From NCBI RefSeq assembly GCF_004745805.1, contig NZ_SRLQ01000023.1, forward strand, positions 1 to 64,000: a stretch of DNA of 64,000 bases. The letters run 5' to 3'. Made by a program: the position numbers and the translations under genes. This stretch comes from Mycolicibacterium sp. CH28. Its GTDB lineage: Bacteria > Actinomycetota > Actinomycetes > Mycobacteriales > Mycobacteriaceae. Under the pieces are notes generated by a model. The model had not been told where the DNA came from and did not search any database. It saw only the letters and a list, made by a program, of their open reading frames with translations. Below are positions 7,973 to 16,432 of the stretch, piece by piece. Positions within the stretch are counted from its first letter, which is position 1; every line of letters begins with the position of its first letter.

Positions 7973-9417
7973 CGGATCTGGCGTTCTTCGGCCACGTGAT
8001 CGACGGCGTCGAAACGTCGCCGGATGTCGGTGAGCACTTCGAGTCGATCGATCCCTGGACCCGTAAACCCTGGGCGCACATCGCGCTCGGCGGCAAGACG
8101 GAGGCGGACGCCGCGGTGGCCGCGGCCCGCCGCGCGTTCGACGAGGGGCCCTGGCCTCGCATGGGTTTCACCGAGCGGGGGCGGCTGCTGAACCGGCTGG
8201 CCGACCTGCTCGAGGAGCACACCGACGAACTGGCGCTCGCCGACTCGCGTGACATGGGCAAGCCGGTTACCCAGGCTCGCCACGATGTGGCGCGTTCGGC
8301 GCAGAACTTCCGGTTCTTCGCCGACCACGCGCGGCTGTCCACCGGGGAGACCTTGCCGATGGATTCCGGTCATCACAGCTACACCCGTTTCGAGCCGGCG
8401 GGCGTGGTGTCGGCCATCGCGCCGTGGAACTTCCCGCTCATGCTGGAGACCTGGAAGATCGCGCCGGCGCTCGCCTGGGGTAACACCGTCGTTCTCAAGC
8501 CGGCCGAGGACACCCCGGCGTCGGCGACGATCATGGCCCGGCTCGCCCTGGAGGCCGGGTTGCCGCCCGGCGTGCTCAACGTCGTACACGGCTTCGGGCC
8601 GGACTCGGCCGGCCAGGCGCTCACCGAGAATCCGGACGTCAATCGGATCACCTTCACCGGCGAGTCGGGCACGGGACGAATCATCGCCAAAGCTGCCGCC
8701 GCCAACCTGATCCCGATCAGCCTGGAGCTCGGCGGCAAGGGCGCCAACATCGTCTTCGCCGACGCCGACATCGACAACGCCATCTCGTGGTCGATCCAGG
8801 CGATCTTCCGCAATGCGGGCCAGGTCTGCCTCGCCGGCAGCCGGCTGTTCGTGCACCGCGACATCTACGACGAATTCGTCGCGCGCTATGTCGAGGCCGC
8901 CGAGAAGATGGTGATCGGTGATCCCGCCGAGGACGGCACCGAGTTCGGTCCGCTGGCCTCCGAAGAGCACTACACCAAGGTGTGCCGCTACCTCGACATG
9001 GTCGAGAGTGAGGGCGGCACGATTCGCACCGGTGGCCGGGGTGACGGCTGGGTGGTCAAGCCCACCGTGGTCACCGGCCTCACCGACACCTCGCGACTGG
9101 TGTGCGAAGAGATCTTCGGACCGGTCGTCGCCGTCCTGCCGTTCGACACCGAACGGGAGGCCGTCGCCCGCGCCAACAGCACCCGCTACGGGCTGAACGC
9201 GATGATCTTCACCGAGAACCTCAACCGGGCACATCGGGTGGCAGCCCAGCTGACCGCCGGAACGGTCTGGGTGAACTGCTTTTTCATTCGCGATCTGCGT
9301 GCACCGTTCGGCGGTGTCGGGGATTCCGGCATCGGCCGCGAGGGCGGCAACTTCAGTCGGGAGTTCTTCACCGAGCCCAAGGCGGTCGTCATGCAGATCG
9401 ACACCGAGGCCGACTAG
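7969..9417 (+). CDS. 2-hydroxymuconic semialdehyde dehydrogenase
   Basis: A 482-residue NAD-dependent aldehyde dehydrogenase of the DmpC/XylG type, in an operon with the tautomerase and decarboxylase that use its product. Motifs are IAPWNFPLML, the general-base Glu in LELGGKGANIVFAD, the nucleophilic Cys in NAGQVCLAGSR, and a C-terminal RAPFGGVGDSGIGREGG. ATG 7969 overlaps the tautomerase stop; the longer upstream frame is rejected because it runs through the tautomerase. It oxidises 2-hydroxymuconic semialdehyde to 4-oxalocrotonate, the branch used for unsubstituted catechol. Confidence 0.9.
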   Translation: MTDLAFFGHVIDGVETSPDVGEHFESIDPWTRKPWAHIALGGKTEADAAVAAARRAFDEGPWPRMGFTERGRLLNRLADLLEEHTDELALADSRDMGKPVTQARHDVARSAQNFRFFADHARLSTGETLPMDSGHHSYTRFEPAGVVSAIAPWNFPLMLETWKIAPALAWGNTVVLKPAEDTPASATIMARLALEAGLPPGVLNVVHGFGPDSAGQALTENPDVNRITFTGESGTGRIIAKAAAANLIPISLELGGKGANIVFADADIDNAISWSIQAIFRNAGQVCLAGSRLFVHRDIYDEFVARYVEAAEKMVIGDPAEDGTEFGPLASEEHYTKVCRYLDMVESEGGTIRTGGRGDGWVVKPTVVTGLTDTSRLVCEEIFGPVVAVLPFDTEREAVARANSTRYGLNAMIFTENLNRAHRVAAQLTAGTVWVNCFFIRDLRAPFGGVGDSGIGREGGNFSREFFTEPKAVVMQIDTEAD

Positions 9418-9539
9418 GGCGCGCCTGACGCATTGTTCCTAGGGCGGCTCTAGCGCTACACGCTGACCGTCGTCAGTGATCCTGCTGCGCGACAAGCCCG
9501 CCGTCGTCGGCATCGGCTGGTGCGGAAGAGATCACGCTG

Positions 9540-9790
9540 TCACAACCGTGGTTCAACACGCTGTGGTGGCGGCCCCAGACGAAGACTGTGCCCCAGTAGC
9601 GGCCTGAGGTGACCGTGTCGAGGATGTTGGGCAGGCCGGCTTTCTGGCCCGCGAAATCCCGCCAGGGCTGCGCGCCGAGTGCGGCCACAGTGACCACCAC
9701 GTAGACCGTTGTGACGATCACCAGCGCGGCCATGATCGCCCGGGGCATGGCCTTCTGCGGATTCTTGACTTCGTCACCGGCCGCTGCGGT
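9540..9790 (-). pseudogene. Remnant of an APC-superfamily amino-acid permease
   Basis: On the minus strand, directly behind the stop of the reductase gene, a frame reads AAAGDEVKNPQKAMPRAIM, then a hydrophobic helix (VTTVYVVVTVAALGAQPWRDF) and LPNILDTVTSGRYWGTVF. This is the conserved EVKNPQ-PRAI helix region of amino-acid permeases. The preceding helices are missing and the frame loses membrane character after about 9580. It is a fragment of roughly 70-85 codons out of some 500. Boundaries are approximate. Its position between the aromatic and steroid blocks suggests a deletion or recombination scar. Confidence 0.72.
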
Positions 9791-9809
9791 CTCCCAGGTC
9801 CGGTATCGA

Positions 9810-10808
9810 TCAGCCGAAGCTGTCGTAGCGGATCCGGTCGAGCTGGACGCCGGCACCCTTGAGCAGGTCGGTGACGGCATTGGTCATCACCGGCGGGCCG
9901 GCCACGTAGAAGTCCGCTGCAGCCAGCCCGGCCAGCATCGGTTCGAGGGCATGAGTGACCAGACCCTGTACGCCCGGCCAGCCGGCGTGGGCGTTGCTCA
10001 GCGCGCCGACGAGCTCGGCGTCGGGTAGCTCGGTGACCAGTTCGGCGAGATCCTGCCAACACACCAGCTCATCGATGATGTTGGCGCCGTAGACCACCCG
10101 AACCGGCCTGCTGGCCCGGTCAGCGGCGAGCCTGCGCAGCATGCTCAGGATCGGTGCGATCCCGGTTCCGCCCGCCACCAGGCAGACTGGGCTGTCTGAT
10201 TCGCGTATCCACATGTCGCCGTAAGGCATTTCGAGGTGGACCGGCTGTCCGGGTGTCAGTGCCGACACCGCCTCACTGCCGCGGCGTCCGGTATAGCGCT
10301 TCATGACGAACTCGACCTGGGGGGTACCCGGACGGTTCGACATGGAGTAGCACCGCCGCATTCCGTCGCCGAGGTCGATGACCGCGTGCTGGCCCTCGTG
10401 GAAGGTCACCGGGTGATCGAGGGTGAAGACCAGGCGGAAGATAGCTGGCCCGATCTCGTCGCGCTCGGAGAGCACCGCCGGACAGCGTTGCGTTGCCAAC
10501 CCGGCGCGGGGGTCGGTCTCGACCCAGGTCGGCTTCACCACCAGGTCCGACTTTGCGGTGCTCTGGCAGGCCAGGATGCGGGATCGCCGGGCGTCGCGAG
10601 GACTGATCGAAGGAGCCTCGGGGAACAGCGTCTCCACGTCGCCCTCGACAAGGGTCATCTTGCAGGTGCCGCAACTGCCCCAGCCGCATTCGAAGGGAAC
10701 CCACACGCCGGCGCGCAGTGCGGCGTTCAGGATGCGCTCACCCTCGATGACCTCGAAACATGTGTCGGTGCCTGCGACGGCGACGCGGTGCACAACATCG
10801 TCTGCCAT
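9810..10808 (-). CDS. 2Fe-2S ferredoxin/FAD/NAD(P)H oxygenase reductase
   Basis: 332 residues from ATG 10808 (an in-frame upstream extension to 10829 lacks support). Plant-type ferredoxin cysteines lie at 41, 46, 49 and 81, followed by the FAD motif RCYSMSNRP, the NAD motif LVAGGTGIAPILSML, and the C-terminal RIRYDSFG that closes this family. The iron-sulfur domain is N-terminal, unlike KshB where it is C-terminal, so this is not a simple kshB equivalent. It would reduce an oxygenase; the nearest is KshA at 23.6 kb, and no dedicated partner lies alongside. It follows the MaoC/KstD genes on the same strand. Confidence 0.85.
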   Translation of the reverse strand: MADDVVHRVAVAGTDTCFEVIEGERILNAALRAGVWVPFECGWGSCGTCKMTLVEGDVETLFPEAPSISPRDARRSRILACQSTAKSDLVVKPTWVETDPRAGLATQRCPAVLSERDEIGPAIFRLVFTLDHPVTFHEGQHAVIDLGDGMRRCYSMSNRPGTPQVEFVMKRYTGRRGSEAVSALTPGQPVHLEMPYGDMWIRESDSPVCLVAGGTGIAPILSMLRRLAADRASRPVRVVYGANIIDELVCWQDLAELVTELPDAELVGALSNAHAGWPGVQGLVTHALEPMLAGLAAADFYVAGPPVMTNAVTDLLKGAGVQLDRIRYDSFG

Positions 10809-10877
10809 CCGGAAACTGTGGCAAGACACGGCCCTGCGCCACGGTATCGTTCCGCTTGCCGGAACGGCCGGCCTCGG

Positions 10878-10902
10878 CCTGACTGAGTGTCCTGACTGAG
10901 TG
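10878..10902. repeat. Tandem 12-bp direct repeat with 1-bp spacer
   Basis: CCTGACTGAGTG occurs twice with a 13-bp period, in the gap between the reductase start and the stop of the MaoC-type gene upstream of it. It could be a small slippage duplication or a paired protein-binding site for the reductase promoter. Confidence 0.6.
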
Positions 10903-10907
10903 GCGAA

Positions 10908-11768
10908 CTAGACCGGGATGAACTCGACGTCGGAGAGCACCACGGCGTCATCGCGCGACGGAACGGTGACGGCACCGACGAAGCGGCCGTCCTCTTTCCA
11001 GATGCTGGCCTTGATGGTCTCGCCCGGGAACACCACACCGGCGAAGCGCGCGCCGTAGGTCTTCACCTGGGTCGCGTCGCCGTCCGCGAGGGTGTCGACC
11101 AGCGCCTTACAGGTCATGCCGTAGGTGCACAGCCCGTGCAGGATGGGCCTGGGAAAGCCGGCGGCGGCGGCGAATTCGGGATCGGAATGCAGCGGATTGC
11201 GGTCACCGCAGAGCCGGTACAGCAGGGCTTGTTGCGGTAGCACCGGAACGAAGATTTCGTAGTCGGGGGCGCGATCGGGGGCTGCGCCCGAGCTCGACGG
11301 GCCCCGTTCGCCGCCGAACCCGCCCTCGCCGCGGGCGAAGATCGATCGCTTGGTGGTCCACAACACCGTGCCGTCCGGATCGGTGACGGTGGATTCGCTG
11401 ACGATGACGGCAGCCTTGCCCTTGTCCCAGATCTCGGTGAACCGCTGAACCGACCGCGCGGTGCCGCTGGGCGGCAGGGGAGCCGGTACCGTCACCGCCT
11501 CGCTGGCGTGTAGCACCTTGCTCAGTTCGATCTCGATGCCGGGGAACTTCACCTCGGGTGGTTCGGTCATGTGAAAGCTAGCCGCCACGCTGCCGAAAGT
11601 CGGCAGTACCTGCGGGGTGCCGTCGACCAGGTAGCGCAACTCCTTGGGATCCATCGGGTCGGAGCCCGCGCCGAGCCCCAGGTGATAGAGCTGCACATCG
11701 CTGCTGGTCCAAGAGAACTCGACGGGTTCGAGCTCGGCGCCTAGCGCAACAGAGAGATCGATCGGCAT
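10908..11768 (-). CDS. MaoC-type steroid enoyl-CoA hydratase (Rv3538/ChsH3-like)
   Basis: A 286-residue double-hotdog protein. The C-terminal half carries the hydratase-2 motif GDRNPLHSDPEFA followed by GFPRPILHGLCTYG, whose Asp and His are catalytic; the N-terminal half has lost it. Rv3538, which sits next to kstD in M. tuberculosis, has been described as ChsH3, hydrating a steroid side-chain enoyl-CoA stereospecifically. One base separates it from the kstD stop, so it is the second gene of the KstR-controlled kstD transcript. Confidence in family is high; the exact acyl-CoA is inferred from synteny. Confidence 0.85.
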   Translation of the reverse strand: MPIDLSVALGAELEPVEFSWTSSDVQLYHLGLGAGSDPMDPKELRYLVDGTPQVLPTFGSVAASFHMTEPPEVKFPGIEIELSKVLHASEAVTVPAPLPPSGTARSVQRFTEIWDKGKAAVIVSESTVTDPDGTVLWTTKRSIFARGEGGFGGERGPSSSGAAPDRAPDYEIFVPVLPQQALLYRLCGDRNPLHSDPEFAAAAGFPRPILHGLCTYGMTCKALVDTLADGDATQVKTYGARFAGVVFPGETIKASIWKEDGRFVGAVTVPSRDDAVVLSDVEFIPV

Positions 11769-11769
11769 G

Positions 11770-13482
11770 TCAGCCCTTCCCTGTGTTCGATGTCGTGGGC
11801 TTAGCGGCTCCGGCGATGTGCAATGCCGAAAGGTATCCGAAAGCCATGGCGGGGCCGATGGTTCCGCCGGGGCCTGGATAGGTATGGCCCATCATGGTCG
11901 CGCTGACGTTACCGGCCGCGTAGAGACCTTCGATCACCGAATCGTCGTCGCGGAGGGCTCGCCCGTGCACGTCGGTGCGGATACCGCCCTTGGTGCCCAG
12001 ATCGCCCGGCACCATCTTGGCGGCGTAGAACGGTCCGTTCTTGATCTCGCCGAGGTTGGGGTTGGGCTTGTTGGTGGGATCCCCGTAGTACTTGTCGTAC
12101 GCGCTCTCGCCACGATGGAAGTCCGCGTCCACGCCGGAGCGGGCGAACCCGTTGAACCGTTCGACCGTCGCCAGGAAGGTATCGGCCGGGAGAGCGGTCA
12201 GCTTGGCCAGGTCCGCCAGGGTGTCCGCCTTGATGATCGCGCCGGACTCCATCCACTTCTTCGGAATCCGTTGCCCCGGCTGCAAGCCGGCGAAGATGTA
12301 CCGGTCGCGGTACTGCTGGTCGAAGACCAGCCAGGCCGGCACGTTCTCGCCGGGCCCTGCCCCCTGACCGTACTGGCCGCCGTACATGTGGTGGCAGGCC
12401 TCAACGTAGGGCATTGATTCGTTCATGAATCGCTTGCCGGCCATGTTGACGATGATGGACCCCGGCGAGTTGCGTTCGGACAGGGCGAACCACGGCGCAC
12501 CGACCAGTGGGACGGTCGGTCCCCACCAGGCGTCCTCCATCAAATCTAGAGCTGCACCGAGCTTTTCGGCGGCCACGATGCCGTCACCGGTGTTGGCCGC
12601 CGCCCCGACCGTCCACTCGGCGGTGATTGGTGCTCGCTGGTATTTGACTCGCATCTGCTCGTTGCGCTCGAATCCGCCGCTGCCGAGGATCACCCCTCGG
12701 CGGGCCCGAATCAGTTGCGGATCAGCTGATTCGGAATCCCGGGCTTCCTTCACATAGATCCCGCGCACGACTCCGTCCTCGACGTAGAGGTCGGTCATCG
12801 CGGTATTGAGCAGTACCGGCACACCGGCCTGTTGGAGCCCGATGCGCAGCGGTGCGATCAGGGCGCGGCCCATGCCCACCAGGTTCTTACCGCGCGCATT
12901 GGCCCACACGGTGCGGGCGCCGACCTTCAGGCTGCGCAGCACACCCCGCGGGTGGCGCTTGAGCTGATTCAGCCGCATGTAATCCTGCTGCATCACAACG
13001 ACATTGAGCGGCACCTTGCCGTACGCCGGCTCCAGGAACTTCTCGTCGGGTCCGAGTTTCTTGGCATCGAACGGCTTTGGTTCGATCGAGCGCCCGCCGG
13101 GGCGACCTCCCGGGGTCTCGGGATAGTAGTCGGAGTACCCCGGGACCCAGCACAGCTTGAGCGGTGTGTGCTTGAGGACGAACGAGAGCATCTCCGGCCC
13201 GCGCTCGAGGTAGGTGTCGATGCGCTCCGGCTCGACCGCATCACCGATGATCGTGTGCAGGTAGGTGCGTGCGGCTTGGATGGTGTCGGTGACACCGTCG
13301 CGCTTGAGGATCTCGTTGTTCGGGATCCACACGCCGCCACCTGACCGGGCCGTCGAACCGCCGAAGTGCGCTGCCTTCTCGACGACGACCGCCGATAGTC
13401 CCTGGTGGGCGGCGGTGAGTGCGGCGACCATACCGGCGGCGCCGCTACCGACGACGACGACGTCGAACTCCTGAGGTGTCAT
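11770..13482 (-). CDS. kstD: 3-ketosteroid delta-1-dehydrogenase
   Basis: A 570-residue flavoprotein with N-terminal FAD motif VVVVGSGAAGMVAALTAA and STARSGGGVWIPNN. Near the C-terminus MMGHTYPGPGGTIGPAM contains the Tyr and Gly equivalent to Tyr487/Gly491 of Rhodococcus KstD1. It introduces the C1-C2 double bond in ring A of 3-ketosteroids. Together with KshA 9-alpha-hydroxylation this makes ring B open spontaneously. The start codon lies two bases from a KstR box. It diverges from hsaE, as in M. tuberculosis Rv3537/Rv3536c. Confidence 0.94.
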   Translation of the reverse strand: MTPQEFDVVVVGSGAAGMVAALTAAHQGLSAVVVEKAAHFGGSTARSGGGVWIPNNEILKRDGVTDTIQAARTYLHTIIGDAVEPERIDTYLERGPEMLSFVLKHTPLKLCWVPGYSDYYPETPGGRPGGRSIEPKPFDAKKLGPDEKFLEPAYGKVPLNVVVMQQDYMRLNQLKRHPRGVLRSLKVGARTVWANARGKNLVGMGRALIAPLRIGLQQAGVPVLLNTAMTDLYVEDGVVRGIYVKEARDSESADPQLIRARRGVILGSGGFERNEQMRVKYQRAPITAEWTVGAAANTGDGIVAAEKLGAALDLMEDAWWGPTVPLVGAPWFALSERNSPGSIIVNMAGKRFMNESMPYVEACHHMYGGQYGQGAGPGENVPAWLVFDQQYRDRYIFAGLQPGQRIPKKWMESGAIIKADTLADLAKLTALPADTFLATVERFNGFARSGVDADFHRGESAYDKYYGDPTNKPNPNLGEIKNGPFYAAKMVPGDLGTKGGIRTDVHGRALRDDDSVIEGLYAAGNVSATMMGHTYPGPGGTIGPAMAFGYLSALHIAGAAKPTTSNTGKG

Positions 13483-13484
13483 AC

Positions 13485-13498
13485 TAGAACACGTTATA
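13485..13498. promoter_or_regulatory. KstR operator between kstD and hsaE
   Basis: TAGAACACGTTATA matches the KstR core TnnAACnnGTTnnA. It ends two bases before the kstD start codon and lies about 140 bases upstream of hsaE. KstR is released by 3-oxo-cholestenoyl-CoA, so both divergent transcripts should be sterol-induced. Confidence 0.85.
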
Positions 13499-13637
13499 GA
13501 ATTGCCCCGTCCTGGCGCTACTGACCCCGCCTTTCCGGTCAGCGGAACGCTCGGCCCGGGAGGGTTGGGACAGCTCTAGAATTGCCTGCACCGGGCGCCG
13601 TTCGTCCCGGTCACACCGACGAAGGGGGCTCCCGGGA

Positions 13638-14423
13638 ATGCTGAGCGTTGCCACGCGTGAAGAGCTGGCCGCCGAGCTGGCTGACGCCGAGCGCCGCCGG
13701 GTTCCGATGACTCCGCTGACGTCCAATCACCCCGGCATCGACGTGGTGGACGCCTACGAGATCCAGCTCATCAACATCCGCCAGCGGGTCGCCGAGGGAG
13801 CCCGTGTGGTCGGCCACAAGGTCGGCCTCTCATCGGAGGCGATGCAGAAGATGATGGGCGTCGACGAGCCTGACTATGGCCATCTGCTCGCCGACATGGA
13901 GGTTTTCGAAAACAAGCCGGTGCCGGCCGGTCGCTACCTGTTCCCGCGGGTCGAGGTCGAGGTCGGGTTCATCCTCGCCGATGACCTGCCCGGTGCCGGC
14001 TGCACCGAAGACGACGTGCTGGCCGCCACCGCTGCATTCGCGCCGTCGATCGAGTTGATCGATACCCGGATCAAGGACTGGAAGATCGGACTGTGCGACA
14101 CCATCGCCGACAACGCCTCGTCGGCCGGTTACGTGCTGGGCAAGGAGCGGGTATCGCCCAAGGACGTGGATATCAAGGGCATCGACGCAGTACTGACCCG
14201 CAACGGCGAAGTGGTCGCCGAGGGGCGCAGTGACGCCGTGCTGGGCAATCCGGTCACCGCGGTGGCCTGGCTGGCCCGCAAGGTGGACAGCTTCGGTGTG
14301 CGCCTGAAGGCCGGAGACATTGTGCTGCCGGGGTCGTGCACCAGGGCTATCGACGCGCGTCCCGGTGATCAGTTCGTCGCAGATTTCGCTGGGCTGGGTT
14401 CAGTCCGGCTGTCATTCGAATAA
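13638..14423 (+). CDS. hsaE: 2-hydroxypentadienoate/2-hydroxyhexa-2,4-dienoate hydratase
   Basis: A 261-residue MhpD-type hydratase with GHKVGLSSEAMQKMMG, PRVEVEVGFILADDL and DTIADNASSAGYVLG, and the hydratase signature VLGNPVTAVAWLARK followed by IVLPGSCT. In steroid degradation it hydrates 2-hydroxyhexa-2,4-dienoate, released from ring A by HsaD, to 4-hydroxy-2-oxohexanoate. It is first of three co-directional genes, in the order hsaE-hsaG-hsaF of the M. tuberculosis locus. It is paralogous to the meta-pathway hydratase at 6157-6987. Confidence 0.92.
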   Translation: MLSVATREELAAELADAERRRVPMTPLTSNHPGIDVVDAYEIQLINIRQRVAEGARVVGHKVGLSSEAMQKMMGVDEPDYGHLLADMEVFENKPVPAGRYLFPRVEVEVGFILADDLPGAGCTEDDVLAATAAFAPSIELIDTRIKDWKIGLCDTIADNASSAGYVLGKERVSPKDVDIKGIDAVLTRNGEVVAEGRSDAVLGNPVTAVAWLARKVDSFGVRLKAGDIVLPGSCTRAIDARPGDQFVADFAGLGSVRLSFE

Positions 14424-14435
14424 GAGAGGCTTCGC

Positions 14436-15353
14436 ATGGCCCAGAAGAGTTCGGTTGCCATTGTCGGGTCGGGCAATATCAGCACCGATCTGCTGTACAA
14501 ATTGTTGCGCTCGGAGTGGCTCGAGCCGCGCTGGATGATCGGCATCGATCCGGCGAGTGAAGGCCTGGCCAGGGCCCGCAAGCTGGGACTCGAGACCAGC
14601 CATGAGGGCGTCGACTGGCTGCTGGCGCAGTCGGAGAAGCCGGATCTGGTCTTCGAAGCCACCAGCGCCTACGTGCACAAGGCCGCCGCGCCGCGCTACG
14701 CCGAGGCCGGTATCCGGGCCATCGACCTGACTCCGGCGGCCGTCGGCCCCGGTGTCATCCCACCGGCCAACCTGCGCGCGCATCTGGATGCGCCGAACGT
14801 CAACATGGTCACCTGCGGTGGCCAGGCCACCATCCCGATGGTCTACGCCGTCAGCCGCGTCGTCGACGTGCCGTATGCGGAGATCGTGGCGTCGGTGTCG
14901 TCGGCATCGGCTGGTCCGGGCACCCGGGCCAACATCGACGAGTTCACCAAGACGACCAGCGCGGGTGTCCAGGTCATCGGTGGTGCCAAGCGTGGCAAGG
15001 CGATCATCATCCTGAACCCGGCCGATCCGCCGATGATCATGCGGGACACCATCTTCTGCGCTATTCCCGAGGACGCCGACCGGGACGCCATCACCGCGTC
15101 CATCAAGGAAGTGGTGGCCGAGGTGCAGACCTACGTGCCGGGATACCGGTTGCTCAACGAACCACAGTTCGATGAGCCTTCGGTGGTCAACGGCGGCAAC
15201 TTCGTCGTGACCACATTCGTCGAAGTGGAGGGTGCGGGTGACTACCTGCCGCCCTACGCAGGCAATCTCGACATCATGACCGCGGCGGCCACCAAGGTCG
15301 GCGAGGAAATCGCGAAGGAACGTGCTTCGGTCTCGGGAGGTGCGCAAGCATGA
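14436..15353 (+). CDS. hsaG: Acylating acetaldehyde/propionaldehyde dehydrogenase
   Basis: A 305-residue DmpF/BphJ-type enzyme. Visible are the NAD-binding VAIVGSGNISTDLLYKLL, DLTPAAVGPGVIPP, and the thiolate Cys in NMVTCGGQATIPMVYAVS. It converts propionaldehyde channelled from the aldolase into propionyl-CoA with NAD and CoA. The stop overlaps the aldolase start (ATGA), as is typical of this channelling pair. It could also serve the aromatic meta-pathway, whose own DmpF/DmpG equivalents are not in the window. Confidence 0.94.
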   Translation: MAQKSSVAIVGSGNISTDLLYKLLRSEWLEPRWMIGIDPASEGLARARKLGLETSHEGVDWLLAQSEKPDLVFEATSAYVHKAAAPRYAEAGIRAIDLTPAAVGPGVIPPANLRAHLDAPNVNMVTCGGQATIPMVYAVSRVVDVPYAEIVASVSSASAGPGTRANIDEFTKTTSAGVQVIGGAKRGKAIIILNPADPPMIMRDTIFCAIPEDADRDAITASIKEVVAEVQTYVPGYRLLNEPQFDEPSVVNGGNFVVTTFVEVEGAGDYLPPYAGNLDIMTAAATKVGEEIAKERASVSGGAQA

Positions 15354-16402
15354 GTGCAGAAGTCTGGTTCGACGCGAGCTGGGACGTCCGGATGACGGAC
15401 ACCTCGCTGCGCGACGGTAGCCACCACAAGCGCCATCAGTTCACTCTCACCGAGGTCGGCGCGATCGTCGCCGCACTGGACGCCGCGGGTGTGCCGGTCA
15501 TCGAGGTGACGCACGGCGACGGCCTGGGCGGCTCGAGCTTCAACTACGGGTTCTCCAAGACTCCCGAGCAGGAGCTGATCAAGCTCGCGGCCGAGACGGC
15601 GAAGGAAGCCAAGATCGCCTTCCTCATGCTGCCCGGTGTGGGCACCAAGGAAGACATCAAGGAGGCGCAGAACAACGGCGGCTCGATCTGCCGGATCGCC
15701 ACCCACTGCACCGAGGCCGACGTCTCGATCCAGCACTTCGGGCTGGCTCGCGAGCTGGGCCTGGAGACCGTCGGGTTCCTGATGATGAGCCACACCATCT
15801 CGCCGGAGAAGCTGGCCGCGCAGGCCCGCATCATGGCCGACGCCGGCTGCCAGTGCGTCTACGTCGTCGACTCCGCCGGTGCGCTAGTGCTCGAGGGCGT
15901 GGCCGACCGGGTGGCCGCGCTGGTCGCCGAATTGGGCGAGGACGCCCAAGTCGGTTTTCATGGGCACGAGAATCTCGGCCTCGGCGTGGCCAACTCGGTC
16001 GAAGCGGTCCGCGCGGGTGCCAAGCAGATCGATGGGTCTTGCCGCAGGTTCGGCGCCGGGGCCGGTAACGCTCCCGTCGAGGCGCTGGTCGGAGTGTTCG
16101 ACAAGATCGGCGTCAAGACCGGTATCGACTTCTTCGACATCGCCGACGCCGCCGAAGAGGTCGTCGCGCCCGCCATGCCGGCAGAGTGCCTGCTGGACCG
16201 CAATGCGCTGATCATGGGCTACGCCGGGGTGTACTCGAGCTTCCTCAAGCACGCGGTTCGCCAGGGCGAACGCTACGGCGTGCCGGCCCATGAGCTGTTG
16301 CTCCGCGTCGGCCAGCGCAAGCTCATCGGCGGCCAGGAGGACCAGCTGATCGACATCGCGCTGGAGATCCAGCGCGAGCAAGCCGCCGCGGCCAAGGGCT
16401 AG
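15350..16402 (+). CDS. hsaF: 4-hydroxy-2-oxovalerate/4-hydroxy-2-oxohexanoate aldolase
   Basis: A 350-residue HMGL-like TIM-barrel aldolase. It has the metal-site MTDTSLRDGSHHKRHQ with the Arg and Asp used in catalysis, VDSAGAL, and GFHGHENLGLGVANSVEA carrying the two metal-binding His residues. It splits 4-hydroxy-2-oxohexanoate into pyruvate and propionaldehyde and passes the aldehyde to HsaG through an internal tunnel. It is the last gene of the KstR-linked hsaEGF unit; only 30 bases separate it from the unrelated helicase gene. Confidence 0.94.
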   Translation: MSAEVWFDASWDVRMTDTSLRDGSHHKRHQFTLTEVGAIVAALDAAGVPVIEVTHGDGLGGSSFNYGFSKTPEQELIKLAAETAKEAKIAFLMLPGVGTKEDIKEAQNNGGSICRIATHCTEADVSIQHFGLARELGLETVGFLMMSHTISPEKLAAQARIMADAGCQCVYVVDSAGALVLEGVADRVAALVAELGEDAQVGFHGHENLGLGVANSVEAVRAGAKQIDGSCRRFGAGAGNAPVEALVGVFDKIGVKTGIDFFDIADAAEEVVAPAMPAECLLDRNALIMGYAGVYSSFLKHAVRQGERYGVPAHELLLRVGQRKLIGGQEDQLIDIALEIQREQAAAAKG

Positions 16403-16432
16403 TCGGCAGCGCTGTCGGGCCCGCAGGGCACG

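Noticed and set aside
13575..13590. A second TAGAATTGCC-like string near hsaE as another KstR site
   Set aside because: It repeats part of the sequence beside the real box but lacks the AACnnGTT core, so it is not counted as an operator.
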